A DNA stretch of 64,000 nucleotides. Origin: Sphaerulina vaccinii. Its lineage: Eukaryota; Ascomycota; Dothideomycetes; Mycosphaerellales; Mycosphaerellaceae. Location of the stretch: contig JAKUDP010000011.1 in assembly GCA_022570795.1 (NCBI GenBank), forward strand, positions 1,116,001-1,180,000. The letters are read 5' to 3'. Made by a program: the position numbers and the translations under genes. Below are positions 53,962 to 64,000 of this stretch, in pieces (the first letter of the stretch is position 1; each line of letters starts with the position of its first letter). Under the pieces are notes generated by a model that was not told the DNA's origin, did not search any database, and was given only the letters and a program-made list of their open reading frames with translations.

Positions 53962-54103
53962 CTTCGCACGCGACCCGACTTGCCATTTGGTACAGGACCC
54001 ACTTTCGCGTGGAAGCACAAATATATTATATTCGAGAACTTCCAATAATTTTCTACTACTCTTGCTCTCTGCCAACCACATCTACACCGCCGACTAAGAA
54101 GAC

Positions 54104-54799
54104 ATGGCGGACAAGAATACCTCGAGCCCACAGGGCTCTGCCGCGACTCAGGCTTTCAAGACTACAGAAATCCTTGGAAATATTATCGGCGATCTTGATA
54201 TTGAGAGCTTCTGCAGAGTTCGTAGAGCTCATCCGGACATCCTCGAAACAGCCAAGTACTTCCAGCCGCTACGCCGCAAATTTTTCCTCGAGCAGGATCC
54301 TACGGTGCCACGCGATGAGATCGAGCTCAATCCGGTGTTCAAGATGGTGCTCAAGATAGCCGGATGGCGCACAGTGAACGTCAGTCAGAACGAACATTGG
54401 GAACTCGAGCAAGGCTTCAAGAGAGTGCGAGGCTTCGAGATAGTGATGCACAAAGACAACCGACTATTACCACCTACCCATGGCGATGTCCAATTACTGA
54501 GGTCGATAGTACCACTTCTTGGAGAAATGCTCCTAGCGCAAGCTGAAGATCCAATATACATTTGGCCTGCTTACGATTCCTCAGATGGTTGGGCCCCTCA
54601 CCTTCTCCCTAGAATCAAGCTACCAAGGACCACAATATCAGTCCTGGAAACAATGAAAGTTCTGCTGGGGATCGATGCGAGGATGAGGGAGGACATATGG
54701 GTTGCGCCCGTAGATGAACGAAGGGAGAGAATCTTGGTGTGCAAAGATTACAATATTGCAGGTCTCGGCACGGCTTCATGGTACTTCGAGAATCAATGA
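54104..54799 (+). CDS. Hypothetical protein, F-box-like N-terminus
   Basis: 231 residues in one exon (MADKNTSSPQG). Residues about 18-50 (FKTTEILGNIIGDLDIESF, CRVRRAHPDI) look like the degenerate F-box-like helix pair common in plant-associated Dothideomycetes. The rest (WELEQGFKRVRGF, WFEN-like end) is unassigned. No signal peptide or membrane segment. Function unknown. Confidence 0.6.
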   Translation: MADKNTSSPQGSAATQAFKTTEILGNIIGDLDIESFCRVRRAHPDILETAKYFQPLRRKFFLEQDPTVPRDEIELNPVFKMVLKIAGWRTVNVSQNEHWELEQGFKRVRGFEIVMHKDNRLLPPTHGDVQLLRSIVPLLGEMLLAQAEDPIYIWPAYDSSDGWAPHLLPRIKLPRTTISVLETMKVLLGIDARMREDIWVAPVDERRERILVCKDYNIAGLGTASWYFENQ

Positions 54800-55393
54800 A
54801 ATCCAGTCAGTATAGCTGCACAGACCTGACTCTGGTTCAGTGCCCAATGTGTCAATGATCTGGCAACGCTGTCTCGCTTGGAAGGACTATGAAGCCGGGC
54901 TCGAGTCGATCAAGACATGATGGAGGCCTACTCACTGCCGTAGTTGGTCATCTTACGGAGAAACAAGCCATGCTGCTCGCCGGATGATCACTCCTGCCCT
55001 GCGTCTTTCACGACGCGTTTGACGCATTCCTGATTAGCAGTGCGTGAAGTGGCACGGCAACGCGCATTCAAGCCCAGTTGGAAGGAGCATGCAGAAGCGG
55101 TGCGGAAACGTGCATTCAAACGCCAGCTCGATGTGTTGAAAGGAGTGTCTTGAGCATGGCTATCGTCACGCCTTGCAGTGTGGCACGCGGTGCGGCGGGA
55201 TGCAGTCATTGACCATTGTGAAGCAGCATTCAGCCGTGTGTCTTCATATCCGAAGTATCACGTTGAAACATGGCAGACAAATGTAGACCGAGCTAAGAAA
55301 TCTTGAAAGACTTAATAACGCATACTTTCGTCCTTCGTTTGACAAAGTATTCATCTTTCAACAGAGTACATACTGCAGGGCCAAGCTTGCACT
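54800..55393. other. Intergenic with a short degenerate duplication
   Basis: 594 bp, no gene. An imperfect direct repeat (cggcaacgcgcattcaa and cggaaacgtgcattcaa) at about 55051 and 55103 is the only structure seen. Confidence 0.4.
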
Positions 55394-56008
55394 ATGGCTG
55401 AACAGCGTAAGTCGAATCTCACCACTCTTCTCACGGGGATCTGAAACTGACCTCTCGAAGCCCGCCGAACACCAATTCCTTCCTGCCAGCACGTGTCTTG
55501 CCGCTCCCATGCTCCAGCAATACCAGACCGTCCACCATCAGCGGCAACTATCTTTCGCAACATTCTACGGCCCGAAGCAGCCTTCATTAGAGCCAATGAC
55601 GCCCTCTCAATCACAGCACAAACGCCAGAACCGGCACTACACACTCCAGCAGTCTCGCACATATACTTCTTACCTGGATCTGAGCGCACATTTATCGAGA
55701 TCCACAACCCTCTCGAACTCCTTGATCACTGTGTTCCAATCGTCTGTCAGCTCTGCCTCATTGTGAAAGAAGCATTCGAAGGCCATTGTACCAGAGAGAA
55801 ATTGCAGGAAGCGGAGGCCATTTGTTTGCATAGCCGTCCACACTCTACAGGCGAGTATACGACGTGGTGCGCAGTCCAATTCGAAACTCCTGTGGGAAAG
55901 AGAGTGGTCGACTGGTTTGATGGCGCGGTGGAGAAGATATCTGCTATTGGTAACCATGCGATCTTCAGTGAGGTCTTGACTGGAGCTCAATTGAAGGATA
56001 TATTGTAG
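55394..56008 (+). CDS. Hypothetical protein
   Basis: 186 residues from a 13 bp first exon (55394-55406, MAEQ) and exon 55461-56008, with a 54 bp intron (GTAAGT...CTCGAAG, branch ACTGAC). No recognisable domain. The central part (FLPGSERTFIEIHNPLELLDHC) and a Trp-containing C-terminal half look like a folded cytosolic protein. If the tiny exon is wrong, the protein would start further in. Function unknown. Confidence 0.5.
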
Positions 56009-57082
56009 AGCGTCTTGCAGCGCGGTCCGAAGAAGGAGACGCGTGTTGTGTTCGATTGAGTGTCGTCTTTGACTTGAGTTGCGGCAGGGCAGAGTCTTGA
56101 GCAAATGGAAACCTATCTCGAAGCTACCTCCCAAGTCAGGCGTATTCTTCGCTATAGCCCGCAGTGAAAATTTGAGGCAATTTGGTTAAGAATTGAAGGA
56201 GTTATTCAAGCTCCAAGATCCTGTCTATTTAATTGGTGCGGAGTTGACTGCGAGCTTCAGCGGAGCGCCTGACGCCAAGCCATTTGCGACACCAAACTAC
56301 CTCGAATTCCAACACCAATCGACATACTACGACACAACTACGCTTTGTGCTAGCGGGCTGTGTATATATTCTTCTGCGTAGGACACGGTTCCATATATCT
56401 ATCTACACCGAAGGGACACACTGCGAGAGCTGCAAGCGTGAGAGAATGACAAGCAAAGGTTCAAATCTGTAATCCACGGTCGCAATCTGAGCTGGACATG
56501 CGACAACGCAGCACGACAAGCGCATCTTCGGTGTGAATAACCTGCAACTTGTTGGCGCATATCTCGAGGCTGTAATTGGTCTCGCTGCGTGTCGCTTTGG
56601 TGTGTATCTCTTGTCGTTGTCGTGATTCTCGTTCTGAGATGCGCGAAATGGCTGTTTTGCCCATGTTGGCTTCAGACCCGCCTGCGGCGGAGCCTTCTCC
56701 GAAGCCGGAGGCGGGTCTGTGTGGAGATAGTCTCGAAGGGAGTGTCTCTAATGTTGTGACGGCCACCATACCGTTCAAAGGTAGCCAGAATGGATCGCAT
56801 GCTGCTGAAGAAGATCAGAGGGTATAACATGTCTTAGACATTGAGGCTCGACACATCTCGCGTTCAGTGCGAACTTGGTCGGTCTCGGTCGATGACTCAA
56901 CTTCATAGCGAGCCTCAGCGACTGGTATGAAGATATTGCCCAAGCCACGGCACCGCTCCGCCGCAATGAAGGCGTGCATGTGGCAGAGGACATATGAAGT
57001 GTTGGTAACTCGGATATGATTAGAAGGTGTGATTTAATAGCAGAGAACCGCGTCAGGAGGCAAGCATGTTGCTGCAATTGTA
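56009..57082. other. Intergenic, no gene seen
   Basis: 1.07 kb between the hypothetical gene and the mucin-like gene stop. Frames of 60-106 codons without motifs. Confidence 0.45.
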
Positions 57083-59180
57083 CTATGCTACCCATCCATA
57101 ACTATATATCACATCCGGGCTCATCACATTATAATCACTCGGACTTGCAAAATCATAATAAGAGATGCAATACCAGTCTCCCTCGGTTTCTCTGAACTGC
57201 AAATTAAATGTAAAGTATTCGCCGCCGATAGGCGAGACTGCCGCTTCGGAACGCGAAGCACATTGTTGTGCTGCACTGCAGACATCCTGAACAACAGATT
57301 AGCCGTCTCTTTCTATTTTCTCCCGCTCATGCGAATACATGGGCCGGTAGAGAAGGGTGTGACTTACGAGATCACCAGAGTAGGTTATCGAAATAGGTGG
57401 AGCATTGATATTGTTGGCCGCAGTGTTGGGATTGAGGGTGTCAAAGCCGACGTATTGTAGGTTATACTGTTGTACGTTATTGGCGTTGAAACTGGAGCAT
57501 GTCGGGCTAGCAAGGACTGAGGTTGTAGTGGATGTCAGAATGGTGGTAGTTGTAGAACCAGACGTGGTGACAGTCTGGACATCGGTCACTGGATCGGCTG
57601 TCTCAGTCAAAGTGCTGGTAGTCAAGCTGGATGAGATGCTTGTAGTGAAGCTTGACGATATGCTAGTCGTCAGGCTGGACGAGATCGCGGTGGTGAATAT
57701 GGTCGAAGTTTGGCTTGCTGTATTCGTGACAAATGCGGTGACAGGCGGTGCTTCGGTCGGTCAGCATACGAACCATGGCCACATAATGATGCTCCAGCAT
57801 ATATCTTGAGGAAGCTTGTGCACCGGAGAACTTACCTGTCAAGGTCAAAGTCGTGCTAACGGTGCTGATGTAGGACGTAAGAGTCGAGACTGATGTAGTT
57901 GTTGTTCGTAAAGTCGTAGTAGTGGTGCTTGTTACTGCTGGCTGAATGAGCGGCAATGTAATACGAGCCATCGAAGTGACAGTCCTAGATTGATGCCCCC
58001 GATTAGTCTCATCTGGAACAAGACTTCGTGAAAGATGGACTTACGTAGTGGCTTGTCCAGTAACGCGGGAAGTCGATGTAAACGTGGCTCGAACCGTGGT
58101 GGGCGAGGGAGTGACGACCACTGTAGTGAAAGCCGGTGTCTCTAGGCATGAACAAGCGCCGGAGATTGATGCCAGAGGCTGAATGGTGAAGCTACTGAAT
58201 AGTGACGCCTGGGAGTTGGCCTGGCGTTGGACCAGCACAGCGCGCTTGTTAGAATTTCCAGTGTCGCCCATGCCTGCGTTGGTGGGGATGACCTGTGGTT
58301 CATGAGATGACAGGCTGAGAGATTACTAGGTTAGTGCAAGCATACCGTCGAGGTTATAGTAGTAGTAGCACTGGTCTCAATCGTGCTGATATCTGACTGG
58401 GTGCTTTGCGCAGTGATGAGCGGGGTTGTAAGTAATGTAGAAACAACAAGGACAGTCGTAGCAGATTCAACAAGGACCGTCGTAGTTGATTGAGTAATGA
58501 TGGTCGTGTCTTGACTGACAGTGGATGTCTGAAAAATTAGTGTCGATACCGTGCGTGTCGAGGAAATCGTTGGGGTGATCTAGATTGGGAAGAAGGTGAG
58601 CAAGCGTTCCCCAAGTTTTCCACGGGCATCATGTGCATCGATCTGTCAGCTTGCTACCTGAGTGCATGCAAGCCCAGTGAGACACTCAAGGCATAGATGC
58701 CTTGAACATGTAACATATACTTACCGTGCGGCTGAAAGTAGTTGTGCTGGTCAACTGACGAATTCCAACCACTGGTTGAGTAATGGTGGAGGCAACAGTG
58801 GAAGTAACGACACTTGTCGGTGTTACAAGCGGTCTTGTTGTTGACGTACGACCTGCCGATGTAATGCTGAACAATGGTCAGCCGATGAATCGTCCCAAGT
58901 CCGTAATGGAGACATACGTAATAGTGCTCGCAGCAACAGTAGTCGTCTGGACCACAGTCGCTACAGTCTGGGTACTGGTGGGCCTTGCTGCTGTAGACGA
59001 GCATGTCTGTCTTAGAACCGGAACCCTCGATGAGCAGTAGGATAGAGCTGGAGCATATCCACGAAGCGAACTGGCAGTCTGAGCGAACGCCCCGCCTGCG
59101 CAAACCTGGGGGCAGGAAGCCTGTGCAGATGCCAGAGAGAACACGCTTGCAAGTAGTGCAAGGCTTTGAGTGAAGTGCAT
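57083..59180 (-). CDS. Secreted Thr/Ser-rich mucin-like protein, seven exons
   Basis: 540 residues. Exons: 58918-59180, 58725-58866, 58346-58579, 58045-58292, 57836-57984, 57368-57750 and 57083-57286; every junction keeps frame and uses GT-AG. The signal peptide MHFTQSLALLASVFSLASA is followed by a small Cys-containing head (CPQVCAGG, YCSSRVPVLRQTC). Then come about 300 residues dominated by Thr, Ser and Val (TTTTTLRTTTT, STTTVLVES), a typical O-glycosylation stalk interrupted by CSCLET. A C-terminal globular part of about 120 residues has several Cys (SPTCSSF, DVCSAAQQC, WYCISYYDF). No GPI signal is obvious. It is probably a cell-wall or extracellular-matrix protein; the family is not recognised. 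Confidence 0.75.
57617..57690. repeat. Three imperfect 24 bp units in the mucin-like gene
   Basis: Units beginning gtagtcaagctgg, gtagtgaagcttg and gtcgtcaggctgg encode repeated (SSS)LTTSI-type peptides on the minus strand. Confidence 0.7.
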
Positions 59181-60261
59181 GTTGAAGGCGCTGCTTGATC
59201 AGACAGATGGGAGGTACTGGGTGCCGTCTGGGATGCGGGATCAGCTAGACTTTATGACTTTCCATATACATTACGGCGTTTGTCCCCGAGTTCTGATTTC
59301 CAGGCGATACCCTGCATTGAGGCAATGGACGGGGTTGAGTTGAATGAGGCGTCTGTGTATCGTTGGGTCGAACTATACCGCTTATCCGCAAGAAGTGAAA
59401 GGCGTTAGGATACGCCGAAAGATCTTGGTCTTCGACCTGGGGACCGTTAGCCACGTGTTCGCGAGACCCTACGATGGCCGTAAGCAGTTTGACATCCTCA
59501 TGTTGTCTCAGATTCTACCATACTTGAGGTGTGGTAGACCGGTGATCGCCGTTGAGGCCTACGGGCATGATAATAGTGTCCACTTCAGCCACTCATCTCC
59601 TGTTAGGAGAGGCCTGGACACCTTCGACCAGCTGTAGCCGTGATCTCGTTCTTGAAGAACTGGTTGCTCGAAGACTGACGACGTTACCTCTGTGGGGAGG
59701 GAATATCTCAAGTATCCCGTCCTTTGCGTTCCGCGTCTGATAATCTTGGCTCTGGTGAACCGTTCTCGAAGTCAAAGTCTGATGGCTTGAACTAATAGAC
59801 AGCTTGAAAAGACTATTCCCTTTGTAGCTTGACAGGACGCTCAACTCTCGATGAAAAGCTTACTGCTTGTTCTCGCGTCCTCCGCGTGGTATAAGTGAGT
59901 CCAGCAGCGCGTGGCTGCTCCTGTTTCCTGGGTGCTCGGACACCCTAGAGATACCCGTCAGATAGCTCACTGTATTCACCCATCACTGGCAGCATCGAGA
60001 ACATCGTAGAAGAAGAGATCTGGTCCAGTTCGCAAGCGGGCTTGTGTGCGATGCATCAGCGACGTGTTCTTGTTGCTCGGAAGAAGAAGACACGAAATCG
60101 GAATGAGAAGTCCTTTTTTAGGCTTACGTAAGATCCTCTTGCCTTGCTCATCAGGCCTAAGCTATATCGTGTCACTTTCGCGAAATGTCTTTCAGTCACC
60201 ACCTCACTTCTTACCCCATCCCCAGAATCACCAATATTCACCGTTCTTCTTACCAAATCAC
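59181..60261. other. Intergenic, no gene seen
   Basis: 1.08 kb with promoters of two divergent genes. Short frames only. Confidence 0.45.
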
Positions 60262-61449
60262 ATGAGACCGTGCCTATCCTTCCGATCGCGAGCATTCGCC
60301 GTACTCAGACCTTCTCACGGCACTCAAATTCGACATTTATTCACTCCTGCGAAAATGGCCGCGGCCATGCCAGATGTTCCTGTGGCCACGACTCCCAAGC
60401 CTGCCCTCCGATATGCAGATGTCTGTGCCATATCATGCCTTGAGTCGGACCTCTACTGACTTAACGCCAGTGTAGATTGGCATAAACCTCTCAGATCCAA
60501 TCTTTCGAGGCGTGTCTCACGGCCGACAAGCTCATGAAGATGATCTCGAACATGTCATCAAGCGAGCCAGAGATGCTGGCGTACAGAAGATGATGGTCAC
60601 CGGCTCAGATCTTACAGAAAGCCAGAATGCAATCAAGCTAGCTGAAGACTATCCCGGTTTGTGCTTCGCCACCATAGGCGTACACCCATGCGCAGCAGAG
60701 ACATTCGAGAAGTATCCTGCTGGGTCAGATCAGCTTTTGGCAGACCTCAAAGATCTCGCGATACAAAGTCGGGACGCTGGGACAGCTATAGCGTTCGGCG
60801 AGATAGGACTGGACTACGATCGCCTCCAACATGCTGACAAGGAAACACAATTGAAGTACTTCGCGAAGCAATTGAATCTTGCTGTCGAACTGGAGATGCC
60901 GCTATTCCTGCATTCCCGAGCGGCAGCCGCGGACTTCGAAGCACTACTCAAAGAACGCCTGGACAAGCTACCAAAGCGTGGAGTCGTACATTCTTTCACT
61001 GGATCACTCGAGGAAATGCAATCTCTGGTCAAACTCGGGTTCGACATTGGCATCAATGGCTGCAGTATGAAGACCGAGGAGAACTGCGCAGTCGTGAAGG
61101 AAGTGCCCCTTGAAAGGCTACAAATCGAAACTGATGGACCATGGTGCGAGATGAGACCAAGTCATGCATCCGCGGCATACCTCAAAATGGAGGGAGCACC
61201 AGAACTACCAAAGGCTGTGAAGAAGGAGAAATGGGCAGCTGACTTCATGGTGAAGGGCAGAAATGAGCCTTGCGCCATGCCACGAGTAGCTTGGGCAGTG
61301 GCAGGTATTAAGGGCATCAGCGTGGAAGAGGTTGCTGAGGCGTAAGTTGTGATCATCTTCATTATGTCACGTCTTGATGTGCTAACTATATGTGAAGGGC
61401 CTGGAATAACTCTGTACGCATGTTTGGCTTTGGCGAGACCTTGCCGTGA
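60262..61449 (+). CDS. TatD family metal-dependent deoxyribonuclease
   Basis: TatD/TATDN1-type hydrolase implicated in DNA repair and apoptotic DNA degradation. Exons 60262-60420, 60476-61341 and 61398-61449 (introns of 55 and 56 bp) give 358 residues. The split motif YAD-IGINLSDPIFRG is the first metal motif. It is followed by GVHPC, GEIGLDYDR (metal Glu), FLHSR, VVHSFTG and ETDGPWCE (metal Asp), and the end WNNSVRMFGFG. Two in-frame starts exist. ATG 60355 (MAAAMPD) gives the normal 327-residue protein; ATG 60262 adds 31 residues (MRPCLSFRSRAFAVLR), Arg/Ser-rich without acidic residues and therefore like a mitochondrial presequence. Confidence 0.9.
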
Positions 61450-61782
61450 TCGTTGTGTCAAGCTCAATCTACACTCCACCAAGCCACTGAATGTAGAGGA
61501 TGGACCCAGGACGCAGTGATCATCAGACTACGTAGCCGCCCAATATCCGATCTGTGAGTACCCACGTCCAGATCTCCAGGCTCCAGTACCATATCATGTG
61601 TATCTGCTGGAATATGGCTGAACGCTTTCCAGCTACAATCCGTGTCTGAGCGGGACAATCTGCTTCGGAATGCCGGCCATTGGATGCCATTAATCGATGT
61701 GTTCACCCCACGCGATCGTCTAGGAGTCTATCCCAATGATGCTGTAAAGCCCCCATCGTCAGAGCATCGTGAATCAGGGTCT

Positions 61783-63131
61783 TCATTCAGCACTCTCGCT
61801 TCCACTCCCCGCATGAGTCGAGCAGAGAGCATCCACGTTGCCACCCCATCGGCCAGTAAACTCGCCCATGAAGTCGTAACCTCCAGCCGCGGCCTCACCA
61901 GGATCGTTCTGCTCAAGCTCCTGCTGGGCATGGTCGAGAGTGGATGTCGGAGAATCAGGCACGAACAGTGGCTCATCTTCATCATCATCGTCCAGGTTCT
62001 CCACGGCAAGTGCAGAGTCCTCTCTTCTCAGCTGTTTTGGAAGCGGCTCCTCGTGAAAGCCATTGCCATCGTCGTCGATGCACATCACGACGTCGACGTT
62101 GGCTCGTTTCCTCTTCGGAGCACTAGCATGACCGCTTTCTTGCAGCTTCTCGGTCTTCACCTCGATCATGGTCCTGGCTGCCTCTCGCTCTCTCCTCATA
62201 GATGCAGCCATCATTGCGACGAGCTCCTCGTGCGGCTTATTGGCAAGCGCAGCAAGGTCAGCTTCATCGTCATCTTGCTCAGGTGGCGGACTTGGCGTTC
62301 GCGGTATGATGTGTTCTTCCTTCAGTGCTTCTGCTGATGCGTTAGCAAGTGCAATTAACCAGCCAAAGCCTATACCGACGAACCTCTTGAGCGACATCGA
62401 AACTCCCAGACTGCCACTTCTCCAATGTCAAAGTCCGGCACAGTATCCGACCAAACAGCACCACCTCCATCCTGTACGGCGGCACCGAACCCGACGCTGT
62501 GGCTCACCGCTTTGCCTTTAAAATCGAATTCATCCAGTCCAGCAATCGATCGGTCTCGGAACTCGTTGGTCACAGGCACTGCATTACCCTGCCTGGCCAC
62601 ATACCACAGAGAGACTAGTATAGTGCCCAGCTGCTGGAGTTTCTCTTTCTCTGCATCCGACCTTGCACCTCTGACTGCTGCAGCAGCCGCATCAATCATT
62701 TCCACGGCCTTGAAGCGATATGGAAGGACAGTGTCCCCGTCGATGTACTGTCCGCGACTGATGCAAGTCTTCCCATTCCTGTAATGACCCTCAATCATTT
62801 GGTCATAGAGCAGCAGAGAGTCGACTTGTTCGCCATCCACCGAAATGTAGATGGCGATGGCGTCGTGGCCGGCATACGACGCCTCTGTCAGGCTGTGGAC
62901 ATTTGCATGAATCTCGAAGCTAGATGCGTCCTGACGAACTACGTCCTCTTCATCAATTCCAGGATTCGTGGGAGTCGATGGCGCTGTAGCCGGAGCTTCT
63001 GGAACCTCGAGGTAGCGAAGCATATGGTTTGGCGCTGCGTCTTCGGCATCGTTGTCCACGTATTCGACGAGATCATTACCACCGCTCTTAATGCTCAGCA
63101 GCATATCGGGAAATGTTGGGTGAATAGCCAT
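61783..63131 (-). CDS. Hypothetical protein with acidic C-terminus
   Basis: About 432 residues from exon 62384-63131 (start MAIHPTFPD) and exon 61783-62333. The 50 bp intron uses a less usual GTTCGT donor with branch TGCTAAC and acceptor CATCAG, chosen because it alone joins the two frames. The first part (FEIHANVHSL, AIYISVDGEQVDSLLLYD) resembles a family of uncharacterised fungal proteins (DUF7918-like, low confidence). The second part is charged, with KRKR and DDDDEDE runs suggesting a nuclear protein. If the intron is not used, the protein would end at 62370 (WEFRCRSRGSSV). Confidence 0.5.
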
Positions 63132-63605
63132 AATGTCAAATGATCCGGTATGTGTGTCGTAGTGGGAAAATGTTCGAAAGATTAAGTTGTGTGTCGGAGA
63201 AGAAAGGATGAGCAAAGACAAAGGTCGATGACTGGAGATATCATCGAAAGCGGACGAAGCGCCGAAGTGAGATTCAGCAGTGTCAACGAAAAGTAAAGAG
63301 GTCAAACCTGCCCCACTTTTCGCGAGTGAATGAGAAGCTTCACGTCGAATCAGACTACCTCTCATATGAGCAGAGTTCATCAAAGTTGGAGTTGGAGCAT
63401 AGTGACATCGGAAAAGGATCTTGTGCAGGCCATCATATCTGACCTTCTACAACGTACAGAGCGAAGCAGATGCTATACACTTTGTCCGGCCAGCTTCCTC
63501 GACAGCTGTGAAGAGTAACCTCCAAGGAGAAATCGCAATGCCGAATTGAGACGCGGCCAGCTCCTCTCAGCCCACAAGAGCCAAGATCTCAACACAAACA
63601 GTCTC

Positions 63606-64000
63606 CTAGTAACGATGGCCACCACTCTCGGAGACCTCTTCGGCACCAACAACATCCCAGTCTTCGCCATCAGCCGACACGACACCTGCAGATTCGCTCT
63701 GAATGGCATTGCGACGAACCGGAATACCGCTGGAAGCTTCGCCAGGTCTGCCTTGTCCAGCGACTCCATCGCCAGAATGCTCCGCAAGCTCTTCGGTCTG
63801 AGCATCTTCCTCCACAGCGTCAAGCTTCTTGGCACGCAACGGCAGAGGCAAGATTCGAGCTTCTTTTGGCAGCACGCCCAAGGCATCGAGCATCTCTGTA
63901 CAAACATATTAGCATAGGGACGTTGTTCAAGCCCAAGTCAGCTTACCATGGGTGCGATAGTGATAGATGTAAGTGACTGAGGAATCCTCATCATCATTCG
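63606..64000 (-). CDS. 3' end of a gene running off the right edge
   Basis: Last exon 63606-63895 and the end of the previous exon 63947-64000, separated by a 51 bp intron (GTAAGC...TACAG). The joined frame reads SVTYIYHYRTH-EMLDALGV, then KEARILPLPLRAKK, and ends in an acidic tail (DGEDWDVVGAEE). The antisense frame is a shadow. The family is not recognised from this fragment. Confidence 0.6.

Noticed and set aside
54988..55209. Minus-strand Arg-rich frame
   Set aside because: Composition from a short GC-rich degenerate duplication; no motif.
56440..56480. B-box-like GGTTCAAATC
   Set aside because: Flanking bases cannot form a T-stem and no A box lies at tRNA distance.
63546..63917. Plus-strand frame at the right edge
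   Set aside because: It is antisense to the minus-strand exon pair, whose splice junction joins a better coding frame.
1..64000. CRISPR arrays, bacterial operons, viral genes
   Set aside because: No regular short spacer arrays, and gene structure is eukaryotic throughout; no viral family motif was seen.

Overview
The window is genomic DNA of a filamentous ascomycete. Evidence: spliced genes with many 46-100 bp GT-AG introns and CTAAC/CTGAC-like branch points, about half GC, tight gene packing, and typical fungal families (HET proteins, fungal transcription factors, RIM20/PalA, a GH78 alpha-L-rhamnosidase, Dal5-type permeases, mucin-like secreted proteins). The gene set and style suggest Dothideomycetes, probably Mycosphaerellales; that placement is inference. 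No virus, plasmid, CRISPR array or intact transposon is visible.

Layout. 0-7 kb: an apparent catabolic group of an MFS sugar transporter (5' end off the window), a C2H2 transcription factor and an intracellular GH78 rhamnosidase sharing a divergent promoter. 7.7-14.7 kb: a BTB protein and a large single-exon CaMKK/Ssp1-like kinase. 14.7-19 kb: no recognisable gene. 19-27 kb: two HET (heterokaryon incompatibility) genes around the housekeeping pair ECT1 and GET1. One HET gene is cut by a single in-frame stop; the other is intact and carries two SH3 domains. 27.6-32.6 kb: a cysteine-rich secreted protein, a decayed type-B carboxylesterase, a frameshifted short-chain dehydrogenase and a regulator-like protein without a visible zinc cluster.

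33.9-50.5 kb is mostly core: RNR1 (with MluI cell-cycle boxes), a Dal5-type permease, RIM20/PalA, a secreted phospholipase A2-like protein, ATX1 copper chaperone, an SCP-x-type thiolase and ribosomal protein RPS23. Between ATX1 and the thiolase lies a 1.8 kb array of about seven diverged repeats of 216-258 bp on the minus strand, plus one inverted copy. Each carries splice-site-like borders, a Pol III A-box-like core and a short stem that stays paired although its bases differ between copies. I could not assign it to a known family.

51-64 kb: a secreted CE1 esterase with apple-like modules and a Ser-rich tail, two small hypothetical genes, a seven-exon mucin-like secreted protein, a TatD nuclease, a hypothetical acidic protein and the 3' end of a gene running off the right edge. 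The strongest leads are the HET-SH3-SH3 protein (24979-27033) and the repeat array (45.85-47.66 kb). Exon borders were inferred by eye from splice signals and reading frame.
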